64,000 bases of DNA, taken from positions 186,001 through 250,000 of the forward strand of contig NZ_BCMG01000004.1 in the NCBI RefSeq assembly GCF_002217945.1. Reading direction: 5' to 3'. Source of the DNA: Secundilactobacillus silagei JCM 19001. GTDB lineage: Bacteria; Bacillota; Bacilli; Lactobacillales; Lactobacillaceae. The translations under genes and the position numbers were made by a program. The stretch's first letter is position 1, and every line of letters starts with the position of its first letter. The notes below the pieces were generated by a model. The model searched no databases. It was not told the DNA's origin and was given only the letters and a program-made list of their open reading frames with translations. This document shows, in pieces, positions 36,729-46,911 of this stretch.

Positions 36729-39395
36729 ATGACAGATAAGTCGACAGAAATGCCACCCAAGTACGATCCGCAAGCCGTTGAAGCCGGCCGGTACGACGAG
36801 TGGCTGTCAGAAGGGTTATTTAAACCCAGTGGAGATAAGAAAGCTAAACCGTATTCAATCGTTATTCCGCCGCCAAATGTTACCGGTAAATTGCATTTAG
36901 GGCATGCCTGGGATACAACCTTGCAAGACATGATCATTCGCCAAAAACGGATGCAGGGCTACGATACACTCTGGTTACCCGGCATGGACCACGCTGGAAT
37001 CGCCACGCAAGCTAAAGTTGAAGCTAAGCTGCGTGAACAGGGCATCAGCCGCTACGACCTCGGCCGTAAGAAGTTCGTGGATAAAGTCTGGGAATGGAAG
37101 GACGAATACGCCAACACCATCAAGGCACAATGGGCCAAGATGGGCTTGTCACTGGACTATTCCCGTGAACGATTTACTCTGGACAAGGGCCTTTCTGACG
37201 CGGTTAAAAAGGTCTTCGTTTCACTCTATAACAAGGGCCTCATCTACCGTGGTGAATACATCATCAACTGGGATCCGCAAGCACGGACTGCCTTGTCTGA
37301 TATTGAAGTTATCCATAAGGATGATAAGGGTGCCTTTTACCACGTTAAGTACAAGTTTGCGGATGGTAAGACCAAGTTAAACGGCAAAGACTACATCGAA
37401 ATTGCCACCACGCGTCCAGAAACCATGATGGGTGATACTGCGATTGCCGTTAACGCCAGTGATGAACGTTACAAGGACGTCGTTGGCAAGAAAGTTATTT
37501 TGCCACTGGCTAACCGTGAAATTCCAATCATTACCGATCAGCATGCTGACCCTAACTTTGGGACTGGTGCCGTTAAGATCACCCCAGCTCATGACCCGAA
37601 TGACTTCTTAGTCGGTAACCGTCATAATCTGGAACGGATCAACACCATGAACGAAGATGCCACCATGAACGAAAAGGCTGGCAAGTATGAAGGCTTGGAC
37701 CGGTTTGCAGCTCGTAAGGCCATGGTTAAGGATCTGCAAGATCAAGATCTGATGCTGTCCATCGAACCCATCGTCCACTCCGTTGGTCACTCAGAACGGA
37801 CTGGGGTTCAAGTTGAAGCCCGGCTCTCAACGCAGTGGTTCGTTAAGATGAAGCCACTGGCAGAACAGGCTTTGAAGAACCAAGAAACCGATGACCGGGT
37901 TGACTTCGTGCCAGGACGCTTTGAGCACACCTTCTCACAGTGGATGGATAACATTCACGATTGGGTCATCTCACGTCAGCTCTGGTGGGGCCATCAAATT
38001 CCTGCTTGGTACAACAAGAAGACCGGTGAAACCTACGTTGCTGAACAGCCACCAAAGGACATTGAAAACTGGGAACAGGATAAAGATGTTCTGGATACCT
38101 GGTTTTCAAGTGCCTTATGGCCGTTTTCAACCATGGGCTGGCCGGATACGGATGCCCCTGATTACAAGCGTTACTTCCCAACCAACACGCTGGTAACGGG
38201 TTACGACATTATCTTCTTCTGGGTTTCACGGATGATCTTCCAGTCCCTTGAATTTACCGGTCGCCGGCCCTTCAAACACGTGTTGCTGCATGGCTTGATC
38301 CGTGATGAACAGGGCCGCAAGATGAGTAAGTCATTAGGTAACGGAATCGATCCAATGGATGTCATTGATAAGTACGGTGCCGATGCTTTACGTTGGTTCC
38401 TATCTAATGGTTCAACGCCGGGTCAAGACATGCGATTTACTTACACCAAGATGGACGCTGCCTGGAACTTTATCAACAAGATCTGGAACGCTAGCCGTTA
38501 CGTCATCATGAATCTGGGCGACATGACCAAGCCTAAACTGCCTGATGAATCCGAATGGGATCTGGCTGACCGCTGGATCTTAAGCCGGTTGAACAAGACG
38601 GTGGCCCAAGTCACTGAACAGTTCGATAAGTTCAACTTTGGTGAAGCTGGCCGGGCGCTTTACGAATTCATCTGGGATGATTTCTGTGACTGGTACATCG
38701 AAATGAGTAAGGAAATCTTGACCGGTGATGACGAAAAGGCTAAGGCCAATACTCGCAACATTTTGGCTTACGTTTTGGATCAGACGCTGCGTCTATTGCA
38801 CCCAATCATGCCATTTGTAACCGAAAAAATTTGGCTCACCATGCCGCATGATGGCAAGTCATTAGTTACAGCTAAGTACCCAGTGGTTCACGCTGATTTT
38901 GATAATCAGCAGGCTGAATCACAAATGGGTAACTTGATTGAACTGATCAAGGCCGTTCGGAACATCCGGGCTCAAGCCAACGCACCAATGTCTTCTGAAA
39001 TTGACGTGCTGATCAAGACGGACAACAAGGAACTGACCCACGTGTTTGAAACCAACCGTGACTACATTGACCGCTTCGTGCACCCTAAGGAATTGACCAT
39101 CGGTGCGGACGTTGCGGCACCAAAATTAGCCATGACTGGGATTATTACCGATGCCGAAGTCTATGTTCCACTGGCTGAACTGGTTGACCTAAACGATGAA
39201 GCCGCTCGTTTGGATAAAGAAATCAAGAAGTTCCAAGCCGAAGTTGACCGTGCTAAGAAGAAATTAAGCAACGAACGCTTCGTGGCTAACGCACCTGATG
39301 ATGTGGTCGAAGGCGAACGTCAAAAACAAGCTGACAATGAATCCAAGCTCAAAGCAACTCAGGATCGTTTGGCTGCCTTGAAAGCTGAACAGTAA
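36729..39395 (+). CDS. valS: Valyl-tRNA synthetase
   Basis: This is a class Ia synthetase of 888 aa that charges tRNA-Val and edits threonine. The HIGH-type motif is in [15 protein letters not shown] (near residue 45-60). The editing CP1 domain occupies roughly 190-345 ([22 protein letters not shown]). The KMSKS motif is [11 protein letters not shown]-terminal coiled coil ([24 protein letters not shown]) is the tRNA-binding arm typical of ValRS. It is controlled by the T-box just upstream. The ATG follows GAAAGGAAGAG. Confidence 0.97.
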   Translation: MTDKSTEMPPKYDPQAVEAGRYDEWLSEGLFKPSGDKKAKPYSIVIPPPNVTGKLHLGHAWDTTLQDMIIRQKRMQGYDTLWLPGMDHAGIATQAKVEAKLREQGISRYDLGRKKFVDKVWEWKDEYANTIKAQWAKMGLSLDYSRERFTLDKGLSDAVKKVFVSLYNKGLIYRGEYIINWDPQARTALSDIEVIHKDDKGAFYHVKYKFADGKTKLNGKDYIEIATTRPETMMGDTAIAVNASDERYKDVVGKKVILPLANREIPIITDQHADPNFGTGAVKITPAHDPNDFLVGNRHNLERINTMNEDATMNEKAGKYEGLDRFAARKAMVKDLQDQDLMLSIEPIVHSVGHSERTGVQVEARLSTQWFVKMKPLAEQALKNQETDDRVDFVPGRFEHTFSQWMDNIHDWVISRQLWWGHQIPAWYNKKTGETYVAEQPPKDIENWEQDKDVLDTWFSSALWPFSTMGWPDTDAPDYKRYFPTNTLVTGYDIIFFWVSRMIFQSLEFTGRRPFKHVLLHGLIRDEQGRKMSKSLGNGIDPMDVIDKYGADALRWFLSNGSTPGQDMRFTYTKMDAAWNFINKIWNASRYVIMNLGDMTKPKLPDESEWDLADRWILSRLNKTVAQVTEQFDKFNFGEAGRALYEFIWDDFCDWYIEMSKEILTGDDEKAKANTRNILAYVLDQTLRLLHPIMPFVTEKIWLTMPHDGKSLVTAKYPVVHADFDNQQAESQMGNLIELIKAVRNIRAQANAPMSSEIDVLIKTDNKELTHVFETNRDYIDRFVHPKELTIGADVAAPKLAMTGIITDAEVYVPLAELVDLNDEAARLDKEIKKFQAEVDRAKKKLSNERFVANAPDDVVEGERQKQADNESKLKATQDRLAALKAEQ

Positions 39396-39427
39396 TTGTT
39401 GCGCATGTTATAATACAATTTAGAATC

Positions 39428-39464
39428 AAGAAGGGCGGGATCAACGTTGATTCCGTCCTTTTTA
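39428..39464 (+). terminator. Terminator after valS
   Basis: AAGGGCGGGA / TTCCGTCCTT hairpin with TCAACGTTGA in the middle, followed by five T. Confidence 0.75.
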
Positions 39465-39489
39465 AATTGAGAAGAGTGGAGAAATAGTC

Positions 39490-40809
39490 ATGGTGGAGAA
39501 TTATGATGAAGCGTTAAGTTTTATCCATGGACGAACCAAGTTTAAGAAGAGCGAAAAAAGTGACCATTTGAACCGGATGCGCAAATTTATGGCGCTGCTG
39601 GGGGATCCCCAAAAAGATTTATCAGCCATTCACGTGGCTGGTACCAATGGCAAGGGCTCAACGGTTGCCTATTTGCGCGACCTCTTGATGTCGCAAGGCT
39701 ACACGGTGGGGACCTTTACGTCGCCGTTTTTAGTCCGCTTTAACGAACGCATTTCGGTGGATGGTAAGCCCATTTCGGATGATGATCTGGTGGACTTAGT
39801 GAACCGGGTTCAGCCAGTCGTGGCGGATCTGGACGCCCACTATCCAGAGGGTGGCCCGACTGAATTTGAAATTATCACGGCCATGATGTTCTTATACTTT
39901 AAGACCCAAGTTGACGTGGCGGTGGTCGAAGTCGGGATTGGCGGTCTATTAGATTCGACTAACGTATTCACCCCAGCCGTTTCGGTGATCACCACCATTG
40001 GGTTTGACCATATGAAACTGCTCGGTAATACCTTGCCTGAGATTGCGGCACAAAAGGCCGGCATCATTAAGCCCAATGTTCCAGTCGTGGCTGGCCGGCT
40101 ACCGGATTCAGCCATGCAGGTCATGATTCAAACGGCTAAGGTCAATCACAGTCAGCTGTACCGGTTAGGCCATGAAGCCGTAACGACGATCAAGCCGGCA
40201 GCCGGCTGGCAGGAAAAGTTTGATTACCGCTTTAAAGACAATCATTTTAAGGGCTTAAAGATCAGCATGCTGGGCGACTATCAAGTTGATAACGCCAGCT
40301 GCGCGCTGACCGCCTTTATTTTGTACCAGGAACAGACCCATCAGCTGATCAACCAGTCAGACATCGCGCAGTCATTAGCGAAGACCGTCTGGGCCGGCCG
40401 CTTTGAGCCCATCAACCAAGAGCCGCTGATCGTCATCGACGGTGCTCATAATGAACCGGCGTTTGAAGAGCTGACCGCGCTATTAAAGCAGCGCTTCAGC
40501 CAAACTGAGATCTACGTACTCATGGGTATACTGGCGGATAAGCAGCATGATAAGATGCTGGCAACGCTGCGGACGGTGCCTAATCTGCACGTTATACTGA
40601 CCACTTTTCAGGGGCCAGGTACGCGGGCGGTCACTGATCCAGAAAAATTAGCTGCCCAGTATCAAGACGATGACCGGATCGAAGTCATCGACAACTGGCA
40701 GCTGGCAATTGGGGCGATCTCGCAGCGGATGTCTGCTGACGACCTGTTTTTGATTACCGGTTCGCTGTACTTTATTTCCGACGTGCGGGCCTTCTTTAAA
40801 GCGTCGTAA
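39490..40809 (+). CDS. folC: Folylpolyglutamate synthase / dihydrofolate synthase
   Basis: This ATP-dependent ligase adds glutamates to folates (439 aa). The P-loop-like HVAGTNGKGSTVAYL is near residues 50-64, the omega-loop segment is TSPFLVRFNERISVDG, and the central metal/ATP motif is FEIITAMMFLYF. The C-terminal ligase domain has IVIDGAHNEPAFEEL. It follows valS as in many Firmicutes. No folate genes are adjacent. The ATG has GTGGAG upstream. Confidence 0.95.
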   Translation: MVENYDEALSFIHGRTKFKKSEKSDHLNRMRKFMALLGDPQKDLSAIHVAGTNGKGSTVAYLRDLLMSQGYTVGTFTSPFLVRFNERISVDGKPISDDDLVDLVNRVQPVVADLDAHYPEGGPTEFEIITAMMFLYFKTQVDVAVVEVGIGGLLDSTNVFTPAVSVITTIGFDHMKLLGNTLPEIAAQKAGIIKPNVPVVAGRLPDSAMQVMIQTAKVNHSQLYRLGHEAVTTIKPAAGWQEKFDYRFKDNHFKGLKISMLGDYQVDNASCALTAFILYQEQTHQLINQSDIAQSLAKTVWAGRFEPINQEPLIVIDGAHNEPAFEELTALLKQRFSQTEIYVLMGILADKQHDKMLATLRTVPNLHVILTTFQGPGTRAVTDPEKLAAQYQDDDRIEVIDNWQLAIGAISQRMSADDLFLITGSLYFISDVRAFFKAS

Positions 40810-40988
40810 AAGATGTAATATTTATTTTCCATTAAATAATAAATTAATACTTGCCAGACCGGTCTATAATTGGGTATGCTTTTAGTCGGCGAGTAGTTAT
40901 TAAATTTTTGAGATATGGTATAATAACACCTAGCAAATTAACAAACAATCAAACGAATGATTGTGGCTAAATGAAGGGATGAAACAGA

Positions 40989-41993
40989 TTGTTCGGATTA
41001 GGAACTAAAAACATTGGTATCGATCTTGGGACGGCCAACACGATCGTTTACGTAGACGGTAAGGGTATCGTATTGCGTGAACCATCAGTTGTCGCCAAGA
41101 ATTCGAAAACCGGCGAGATCGTCTCTGTCGGTGAAGATGCAAGAGCGATGATCGGGCGGACACCGGCAAGTATTGTTGCCATTCGGCCAATGAAAGACGG
41201 CGTCATCGCCGATTATGATACAACCGTTGCAATGATGAAATACTATATTCAAAAGACGTTGGGCAGCTCAAACGGCAAGCCTTACGTCATGGTTTGTGTG
41301 CCTAGCGGTGCGACAGAAGTTGAAAAGCGGGCCGTCATTGACGCCACCCGTGTCGCTGGTGCTCGTGACGCCTACGTACTTGAAGAACCATTTGCCGCTG
41401 CCATTGGTGCTGGCCTTCCCGTAATGGATCCAACCGGTAGCATGGTCGTCGATATTGGTGGTGGGACCACTGATGTTGCCACGATTTCACTGGGCGGTAT
41501 CGTTTCATCCCGTTCGATTCGAATGGCCGGTGACAAGCTTGATGAAGCTATCGTAGCTTACGTTCGTCAACACTTTAACCTGCTGATCGGTGAACGAACT
41601 GCTGAACAGCTGAAGTGGGATATTGGTTCTGCTTCCAAGACTGCCGTTAGCGCGGATGATGTTTCTTCGATCCGTGGCCGTGATTTAATTACGGGCCTGC
41701 CTAAGACGATTGACGTCTCGGCAGTTGATATTGCGGCAGCCATTCACGAATCAGTTGAAGAAATCATTACTGCTGTTAAAGAGACCCTGGAAGAAACATC
41801 TCCCGAAATTGCGGCTGATGTGATCGACCATGGGATCGTGTTAACTGGTGGCGGTGCATTACTGCATAACTTACCAGACGTTATTGCTGATGCGACTAAG
41901 GTACCTGTATTCATTGCTAACGATCCACTGGACTGTGTTGCAATTGGGACTGGTGAATCACTTAAGAGCATCGACGTTATGAAAAAGAAATAG
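40989..41993 (+). CDS. mreB: Rod shape-determining protein MreB
   Basis: This actin-like protein of 334 aa organises the elongasome with MreC, MreD and RodA. Phosphate-1 is [14 protein letters not shown], phosphate-2 [13 protein letters not shown], and the adenosine motif [11 protein letters not shown]. The amphipathic start MFGLGTKN is typical of MreB. The start codon is TTG at 40989, with AAGGGATGA upstream. A -10 TATAAT lies at 40919-40924. The gene usually found just upstream, radC, is absent here. It is the paralogue of mbl at 9149-10153. Confidence 0.95.
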   Translation: MFGLGTKNIGIDLGTANTIVYVDGKGIVLREPSVVAKNSKTGEIVSVGEDARAMIGRTPASIVAIRPMKDGVIADYDTTVAMMKYYIQKTLGSSNGKPYVMVCVPSGATEVEKRAVIDATRVAGARDAYVLEEPFAAAIGAGLPVMDPTGSMVVDIGGGTTDVATISLGGIVSSRSIRMAGDKLDEAIVAYVRQHFNLLIGERTAEQLKWDIGSASKTAVSADDVSSIRGRDLITGLPKTIDVSAVDIAAAIHESVEEIITAVKETLEETSPEIAADVIDHGIVLTGGGALLHNLPDVIADATKVPVFIANDPLDCVAIGTGESLKSIDVMKKK

Positions 41994-42022
41994 CATTCGG
42001 GAGTGAGGCATTGGTTCTTGAT

Positions 42023-42126
42023 AATTGATCAATACCACGTTTGGCATTGATCAATTAGGGACACCTCCAGCCGTGTAAGCAAATAATTCCGTATGTTCAA
42101 CTTCAGAACATACGGAATTATTTAAT
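42023..42126 (+). terminator. Two hairpins between mreB and mreC
   Basis: The first is AATTGATCAAT / ATTGATCAATT (42023-42056). The second is AAATAATTCCGTATGTTC / GAACATACGGAATTATTT around AACTTCA (42081-42124), a strong intrinsic terminator. Together they suggest that mreB is terminated separately from mreCD-minCD. Confidence 0.75.
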
Positions 42127-42224
42127 TATGGGTATTCGGAAAATGCCGCACTTTTTAATGTGTTAATGTTAACAGAGAACGGGTCAAGTGAGTTGGCTCA
42201 CTCTCCAATCACTGGAGGACGATC

Positions 42225-43088
42225 ATGAATAAATTCTTTTCAAACCGACGATTAGTGATTGTGATTGTTTGTCTAATTGTCAGTTTTGGGTTAATGAGTG
42301 TTTCCGTTGCGATCCGCAACAAGCGCTCAACACCGCCTTTGGTTCAACAATTTGGTAACGATGTGGTGGGCTTAGTTAACCGTGTCGTTGCTTGGCCTGT
42401 TAGTGGCCTTAAAGGATCAGTGACGGGCTTTTCTGATTTAATGAACACTTATCAGGAAAACCAGCGTTTAAAGGGTCAGGTCCAAGAACTGGCACAGACT
42501 AAAGTTCATGATCAAGCAGTTAATCAAGAAAACCAAAAATTGAAAAAAGAACTGAAGTTAAATCATTCCCTGACCGATTATTCACCGGTCACCGCCAACG
42601 TTATCGCCCGGACACCTTCTGCATGGCAGAACCAGGTGATCATTGACAAGGGGGAAGCAGCTGGCGTTAAGAAGAATATGCCAGTACTGTCAGGTTCTGG
42701 AATCGTTGGCCGAGTTTCTGAAGTCAACCGGACGAACAGTAAAGTCGAACTGCTCTCAAACAGCAGTGAATCCGCCAACCGGTTTGCGGTGACGATCACT
42801 ACTAAGAGCGGTAAGACGGTTAACGGGATCCTTTCCGGTTACAACCATGACAAGAACTTGATTGAAATGGGTAACGTGACTTCCAAGACTAAGATTCAAA
42901 AGGGCGATAAAGTGGCCACTAGCGGTTTAGGTGGCGTGATGCCTGCTGGATTGTTTGTTGGTAAAGTTGCCAGCACCGGGACTGATAATTACGGTCTAGC
43001 TTCCAAGATCTCAATCAAACCGGCAACCAATATTTCTGAGCTGAGTGTCGTCACTGTCGCAGTTAGACAGGCTCAAACAACCAATTAA
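42225..43088 (+). CDS. mreC: Rod shape-determining protein MreC
   Basis: This is a bitopic membrane protein of 287 aa that scaffolds the wall-elongation complex. An N-terminal membrane helix (about 9-27) is followed by a coiled coil (LMNTYQENQRLKGQVQELAQ region) and a beta-barrel domain with ARTPSAWQNQVIIDKGEAAGVKKNMPVLS and GLVGRV-like GSGIVGRVSEV. The C-terminal part has the expected GVMPAGLFVGKV. The ATG follows CTGGAGGA. It is ten bases before mreD. Confidence 0.95.
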   Translation: MNKFFSNRRLVIVIVCLIVSFGLMSVSVAIRNKRSTPPLVQQFGNDVVGLVNRVVAWPVSGLKGSVTGFSDLMNTYQENQRLKGQVQELAQTKVHDQAVNQENQKLKKELKLNHSLTDYSPVTANVIARTPSAWQNQVIIDKGEAAGVKKNMPVLSGSGIVGRVSEVNRTNSKVELLSNSSESANRFAVTITTKSGKTVNGILSGYNHDKNLIEMGNVTSKTKIQKGDKVATSGLGGVMPAGLFVGKVASTGTDNYGLASKISIKPATNISELSVVTVAVRQAQTTN

Positions 43089-43098
43089 GGAGGCAAAT

Positions 43099-43623
43099 AT
43101 GTTACGAGTAACTAAATTACGTTACGGCTTTCCAATTGGGTTGTTATTGTTTTTTTACTTAGACGGAATTTTAGGCGCAGCCTTTCCGCGGCAGCTATTT
43201 AGCGCGCCATATGCTATGAGCAGCTACCTAGTGGTGCTGTGGTTAGTGCTATCAGTCTTCTTTGAAGATGAGCTTCAGATTCCATTAACCGTTTGGGCAG
43301 CCATTGCGGGTGGCTTCTTCGATGTTTATTACACGGGCATCTGGGGCATCTTCGTGTTTGTTTTTCCAATCGTGGTTGCCTTGACCAGGGCGTGTTATAA
43401 AGCCTTTCCAATTAACTTTTTGAGTGGTTTGCTGGTTTATTTTATCGACATCACCGTCATCTGCACGCTCAGTTACTTCGGTAATTTGGTCGTTCATATG
43501 ACGAGCGCGTCATTTGCGGATATGCTGGTCGATTCATTAGCACCGACGCTGGCCTATAATTTAGCGGCTTACGTCATACTATATTTTCCAGTTCAATGGT
43601 TATTCAATCGTTTGCGGAATTAA
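43099..43623 (+). CDS. mreD: Rod shape-determining protein MreD
   Basis: This is a polytopic membrane protein of 174 aa with about five hydrophobic helices and little conserved sequence outside them, as typical for MreD (segments AAFPRQLFSAPY, AIAGGFFDVYYTGIWG). It works with MreC. I start at ATG 43099, with AAGGAGG 8 bp upstream; an upstream in-frame ATG at 43045 lies within mreC and is rejected. It is followed by minC after 15 bp. Confidence 0.9.
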   Translation: MLRVTKLRYGFPIGLLLFFYLDGILGAAFPRQLFSAPYAMSSYLVVLWLVLSVFFEDELQIPLTVWAAIAGGFFDVYYTGIWGIFVFVFPIVVALTRACYKAFPINFLSGLLVYFIDITVICTLSYFGNLVVHMTSASFADMLVDSLAPTLAYNLAAYVILYFPVQWLFNRLRN

Positions 43624-43638
43624 AAAGGGGTCGGGAGT

Positions 43639-44301
43639 ATGCAAGCTGTAGTGTTACGTGGTAATCAGAATGGTTATCAACTTGTGTTGGATCAAGCCGC
43701 TAGTTTTAAAGCCATCGAGGAGACACTTAGGGAACTCCTTGATAACTTAGCTGCGGATGCCAATGCCACTAAATCAATCAGTTTTGATGTGATCAGCAAC
43801 CATCGTTTATTGACGGCTGAACAGAATCAAGCGTTGGAAAAGATTTTTAGTGATTATGATCATTTCCAGATTCATAAGGTGATTCCGGATGTGATTACGA
43901 TTGACGATGCCATTCACATCAAAGAACAGGACAACGTTCATTTGGCGACCCAGACGATCCGTAATGGTCAGACCCTTGAATTAAAGGGCGACGTCTTATA
44001 TCTGGGTGTGATCAATGAGGGTGGCCGTCTGTTGACGACGGGCAATATCTACATCATGGGAACCTGTCTAGGCATCTTGCAGGCCGGTTATCCCAGCAGT
44101 GAAGGCAAAGTCGTGATCGGTGATCTGCAGCACGCACAGCAAGTCCGCATTGGTGAGCAAATCAGCATTGTGGAGACTGACCAGCCGGCACAAGGCAGTC
44201 AGACCGTTGCATACGTTAACGACTTACACGTATTGGAATATGGTCAATTAAGTGATCTAAAAACGATTAATCCAAGGATTTATCACCAAATGGGAGGCTA
44301 A
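43639..44301 (+). CDS. minC: Septum site-determining protein MinC
   Basis: This FtsZ antagonist (220 aa) blocks division near the poles when bound to MinD. The N-terminal domain (about 1-100) is alpha/beta; the C-terminal domain is the right-handed beta-helix with VIRNGQTLELKGDVLYLGVINEGG and GNIYIMGTCLGILQAGY. It is located between mreD and minD, 6 bp before minD, a conserved cluster. The ATG follows GGGGTCGGGAG. Confidence 0.92.
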   Translation: MQAVVLRGNQNGYQLVLDQAASFKAIEETLRELLDNLAADANATKSISFDVISNHRLLTAEQNQALEKIFSDYDHFQIHKVIPDVITIDDAIHIKEQDNVHLATQTIRNGQTLELKGDVLYLGVINEGGRLLTTGNIYIMGTCLGILQAGYPSSEGKVVIGDLQHAQQVRIGEQISIVETDQPAQGSQTVAYVNDLHVLEYGQLSDLKTINPRIYHQMGG

Positions 44302-44307
44302 CTGAAG

Positions 44308-45111
44308 ATGGGAAAATCAATTGTAATCACCTCTGGTAAAGGAGGTGTCGGCAAGACAACTTCCAGTGCCAATATTGGGACCGCCCTCGCATTGATGGGG
44401 AAGCGCGTCTGTTTAGTAGATCTGGATATTGGCCTGAGAAACCTGGACGTTGTGTTAGGGCTTGATAACCGGATCATCTTTGACATTGTTGATGTGGTGG
44501 AAGGTCGGGCTAAACTTGCGCAAGCCTTAGTTAAAGATAAGCGGTTTGATGACCTGCTGTACCTATTGCCAGCCGCACAAAACACGGATAAGACCGCGTT
44601 GACTGAAAATCAGGCCAAAGACATCGTCGACGAATTGAAAAAGGATTTTGATTACGTGCTGATCGATTGCCCCGCAGGAATCGAGCAAGGCTTTTTGAAC
44701 GCCATTGCCGGCGCTGACGCCGCAATTATCGTGACGACACCGGAAATTTCTGCCGTGCGCGATGCTGACCGGGTGGTTGGTTTATTAGAGAAAAATCCGT
44801 TAAAGGAAGAATCACAGCTGCTGATCAACCGGATTCGTGGCCATATGATGGCTGACGGCGATGCCATGGATGTTGACGAAATTACGCATCACCTGGGTGT
44901 GCCATTATTAGGCATTGTTTTGGATGACGACGAAGTAATTGCCACCTCTAACCGGGGTGAACCAATTGTTTTGGAGTCTGAGAACGCTGCTGGTAAGGGT
45001 TACCGTGACATTGCCCGTCGATTGGAAGGCGAAACGGTGCCGTTGATGAAAATTCAGCAGCCGAAAACAAGTTTCTGGTCTAAAGTTAGCCACTGGTTCT
45101 CCCGTGGTTAA
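44308..45111 (+). CDS. minD: Septum site-determining ATPase MinD
   Basis: This membrane-binding ATPase (267 aa) recruits MinC. The deviant Walker A motif GKGGVGKTT (residues about 10-18), IDCPAGIEQGF and the dimer contact region are conserved. The C-terminal amphipathic membrane-targeting helix is seen in the last residues (SFWSKVSHWFSRG). No minE or divIVA is in the window. It overlaps the end of the mreBCD-minC cluster, 6 bp after minC. Confidence 0.95.
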   Translation: MGKSIVITSGKGGVGKTTSSANIGTALALMGKRVCLVDLDIGLRNLDVVLGLDNRIIFDIVDVVEGRAKLAQALVKDKRFDDLLYLLPAAQNTDKTALTENQAKDIVDELKKDFDYVLIDCPAGIEQGFLNAIAGADAAIIVTTPEISAVRDADRVVGLLEKNPLKEESQLLINRIRGHMMADGDAMDVDEITHHLGVPLLGIVLDDDEVIATSNRGEPIVLESENAAGKGYRDIARRLEGETVPLMKIQQPKTSFWSKVSHWFSRG

Positions 45112-45154
45112 GGGATTTGAATAATAAGTAAACCGCGGCTTTACCGAATAAGAG

Positions 45155-45182
45155 TTGACAAAGAATATATTTAAGATATAAT
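45155..45182 (+). promoter_or_regulatory. Promoter of the T-box/ABC transporter transcript
   Basis: Perfect TTGACA and TATAAT with a 16-bp spacer. Confidence 0.85.
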
Positions 45183-45188
45183 GAGAAT

Positions 45189-45570
45189 TAATCTAATAAA
45201 ACAAACGTTGATCGGACTAGTAATCATGATTAATTAAGCAGAGAACCCGCGCAGATGAGAACCGGGTAGTTAATTATGACGAATCACATCTGGGAGTTGA
45301 CTTTCTGAACGAAGTAGGAAAGCTCCGGTAAGCTCGTTATCGCTGAAGTTTATTATATAAACTTACTGAGGTTGGCTGTGTGAGCAGTCAGCGAATCAGA
45401 GGTGGAACCGCGAAATTATCGTCCTCTTGGCATATTGCCAAGAGGACTTTTTAATTGCCATAGTAAACTTCATGAGGATTGCTGTGTGAGCAGTAGTCGA
45501 ATTAGAGGTGGAACAGCGATATTGTCTTGTCGCCCTCTTGAACTAGGTTTAGTTCAAGAGGGCTTTTTTT
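45189..45570 (+). promoter_or_regulatory. T-box leader with tandem duplicated decision module
   Basis: One Stem I region (about 45215-45340) is followed by two adjacent copies of a 106-bp module (45359-45464 and 45465-45570). Each holds a Stem III-like hairpin (GGCTGTGTGAGCAGTC / TTGCTGTGTGAGCAGTAG), a T-box (AGAGGTGGAACCGCG and AGAGGTGGAACAGCG) and its own terminator (GTCCTCTTGGC...GCCAAGAGGAC T5 and GCCCTCTTGAACTA...TAGTTCAAGAGGGC T7). Both bulges read TGGA, which needs a tRNA with U before CCA; in Firmicutes this fits Cys, Gly or Thr tRNA. I could not fix the specifier codon. Partly duplicated T-boxes are known in Firmicutes. Confidence 0.88.
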
Positions 45571-45590
45571 ATTAAGAAGGGGGAGTCATT

Positions 45591-46235
45591 ATGTTACACT
45601 ATGTATCTCAAATTTTACCATCCCTACTGAGTGGGGCTTGGATGACGATCAAAATTTTCTTCTGGACGCTGATTGCTTCGATTCCGCTTGGTATCTTAGC
45701 CAGTCTCGGGTTAACTTCGAAGATCGCACCGTTACGCTGGATCTTGAAATTCTACGTTTGGCTGATGCGTGGTACGCCACTGTTACTGCAATTAATTTTC
45801 GTTTTCTATGGGCTGCCAATCATCGGTATTATTTTCCAGCGTTATGACGCTGCGTTGTTTGCCTTTATTCTTAATTACACGGCTTACTTCGCTGAGATCT
45901 TCCGGGGCGGTTTTCAAGCCATCGACCCTGGTCAGTACGAAAGTGCGCGGGTCCTTCGGTTAACGCGTGGTCAGACACTTCGCAAGATCGTGATTCCGCA
46001 AGTGATCAAGATCGTGGTACCGTCAATCGGTAATGAAACGATTAATTTGATTAAGGATTCATCATTGGTTTACGTTATCGGACTAGGCGACTTGCTTCGT
46101 GCCGGGAACGTTGCGACTGCCAGAGATGTTACTTTGCTGCCACTGGTCTTAGTTGGTATCATTTACCTGCTGATGACTGCGATTGCCACTTACGTTCTGC
46201 GTAAAGTTGAACAGCACTACCGGGCATGGCGATAA
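45591..46235 (+). CDS. Polar amino-acid ABC transporter permease
   Basis: This is a membrane subunit of a type I importer (214 aa), HisM/GlnP family. It has five helices and the coupling motif YESARVLRLTRGQTLRKIVIPQ. It starts with MLHYVSQILPSLLSGAWMTI, typical of the family. The substrate is not readable from the sequence; the T-box bulge argues for Cys, Gly or Thr, and cystine is the best guess for this transporter family. The ATG follows AAGGGGGAG. It is 20 bp upstream of the ATPase gene. Confidence 0.88.
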   Translation: MLHYVSQILPSLLSGAWMTIKIFFWTLIASIPLGILASLGLTSKIAPLRWILKFYVWLMRGTPLLLQLIFVFYGLPIIGIIFQRYDAALFAFILNYTAYFAEIFRGGFQAIDPGQYESARVLRLTRGQTLRKIVIPQVIKIVVPSIGNETINLIKDSSLVYVIGLGDLLRAGNVATARDVTLLPLVLVGIIYLLMTAIATYVLRKVEQHYRAWR

Positions 46236-46255
46236 GCTAGAGAGGGGAAACGCGT

Positions 46256-46894
46256 ATGCTAGAACTTAAAAAAATTAAAAAACAATTTAACGGCCGAACG
46301 ATTTTAAATAACTTCGATATGCAGGTCCAAGACAACCAGATCACGACGATTGTGGGACCTTCAGGGGCTGGTAAAACCACTTTGTTACGTTGCATTAGCG
46401 GTTTGGAAAAGATTGATTCAGGGTCCTTCGTTTTAGATGGCAAGCCATTTGATCCCGCTAATAACCGGGATAATGACAACGTTATTGGGGTCGTCTTCCA
46501 AGACTTTCAACTCTTCCCTAACTTAACGGTTTTGGATAACATTACTTTGGCACCGCAACTGGTATTGAAGCAATCGAAGTCAGAAGCTGAAAAACGGGCG
46601 CAAGAATTGATCGACCAACTTAATTTAACTGGCAAAGAAGGGTTATACCCATACCAGTTATCCGGTGGTCAAAAACAACGGCTGGCAATCGTGCGGGCCT
46701 TAGCCATGAACCCGAAGATTCTGTGCTATGATGAACCAACGAGTGCTTTGGATCCCGATTTACGCCAAACCGTTGAAGATATTATTCTCGGATTGAAAAA
46801 GCAAAATATGACTCAGATCGTGGTTACTCATGATATGGAATTCGCTAAAAACATTGCGGATCAACTTGTTCGTGTTGAACCAATTAAAGCTTAG
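46256..46894 (+). CDS. Polar amino-acid ABC transporter ATPase
   Basis: This is an ATPase subunit of 212 aa, slightly short for the family (about 240), missing the usual C-terminal tail. Walker A is GPSGAGKTT (residues about 36-44), the Q-loop is in VFQDFQLFPNLTV, the signature [15 protein letters not shown], Walker B ILCYDEPTSALDP and the H-loop VVTHDMEFA. All catalytic residues are present. It sits between the permease and the binding protein. Confidence 0.9.
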   Translation: MLELKKIKKQFNGRTILNNFDMQVQDNQITTIVGPSGAGKTTLLRCISGLEKIDSGSFVLDGKPFDPANNRDNDNVIGVVFQDFQLFPNLTVLDNITLAPQLVLKQSKSEAEKRAQELIDQLNLTGKEGLYPYQLSGGQKQRLAIVRALAMNPKILCYDEPTSALDPDLRQTVEDIILGLKKQNMTQIVVTHDMEFAKNIADQLVRVEPIKA

Positions 46895-46911
46895 TGGGGA
46901 GGGGAAAAAGC

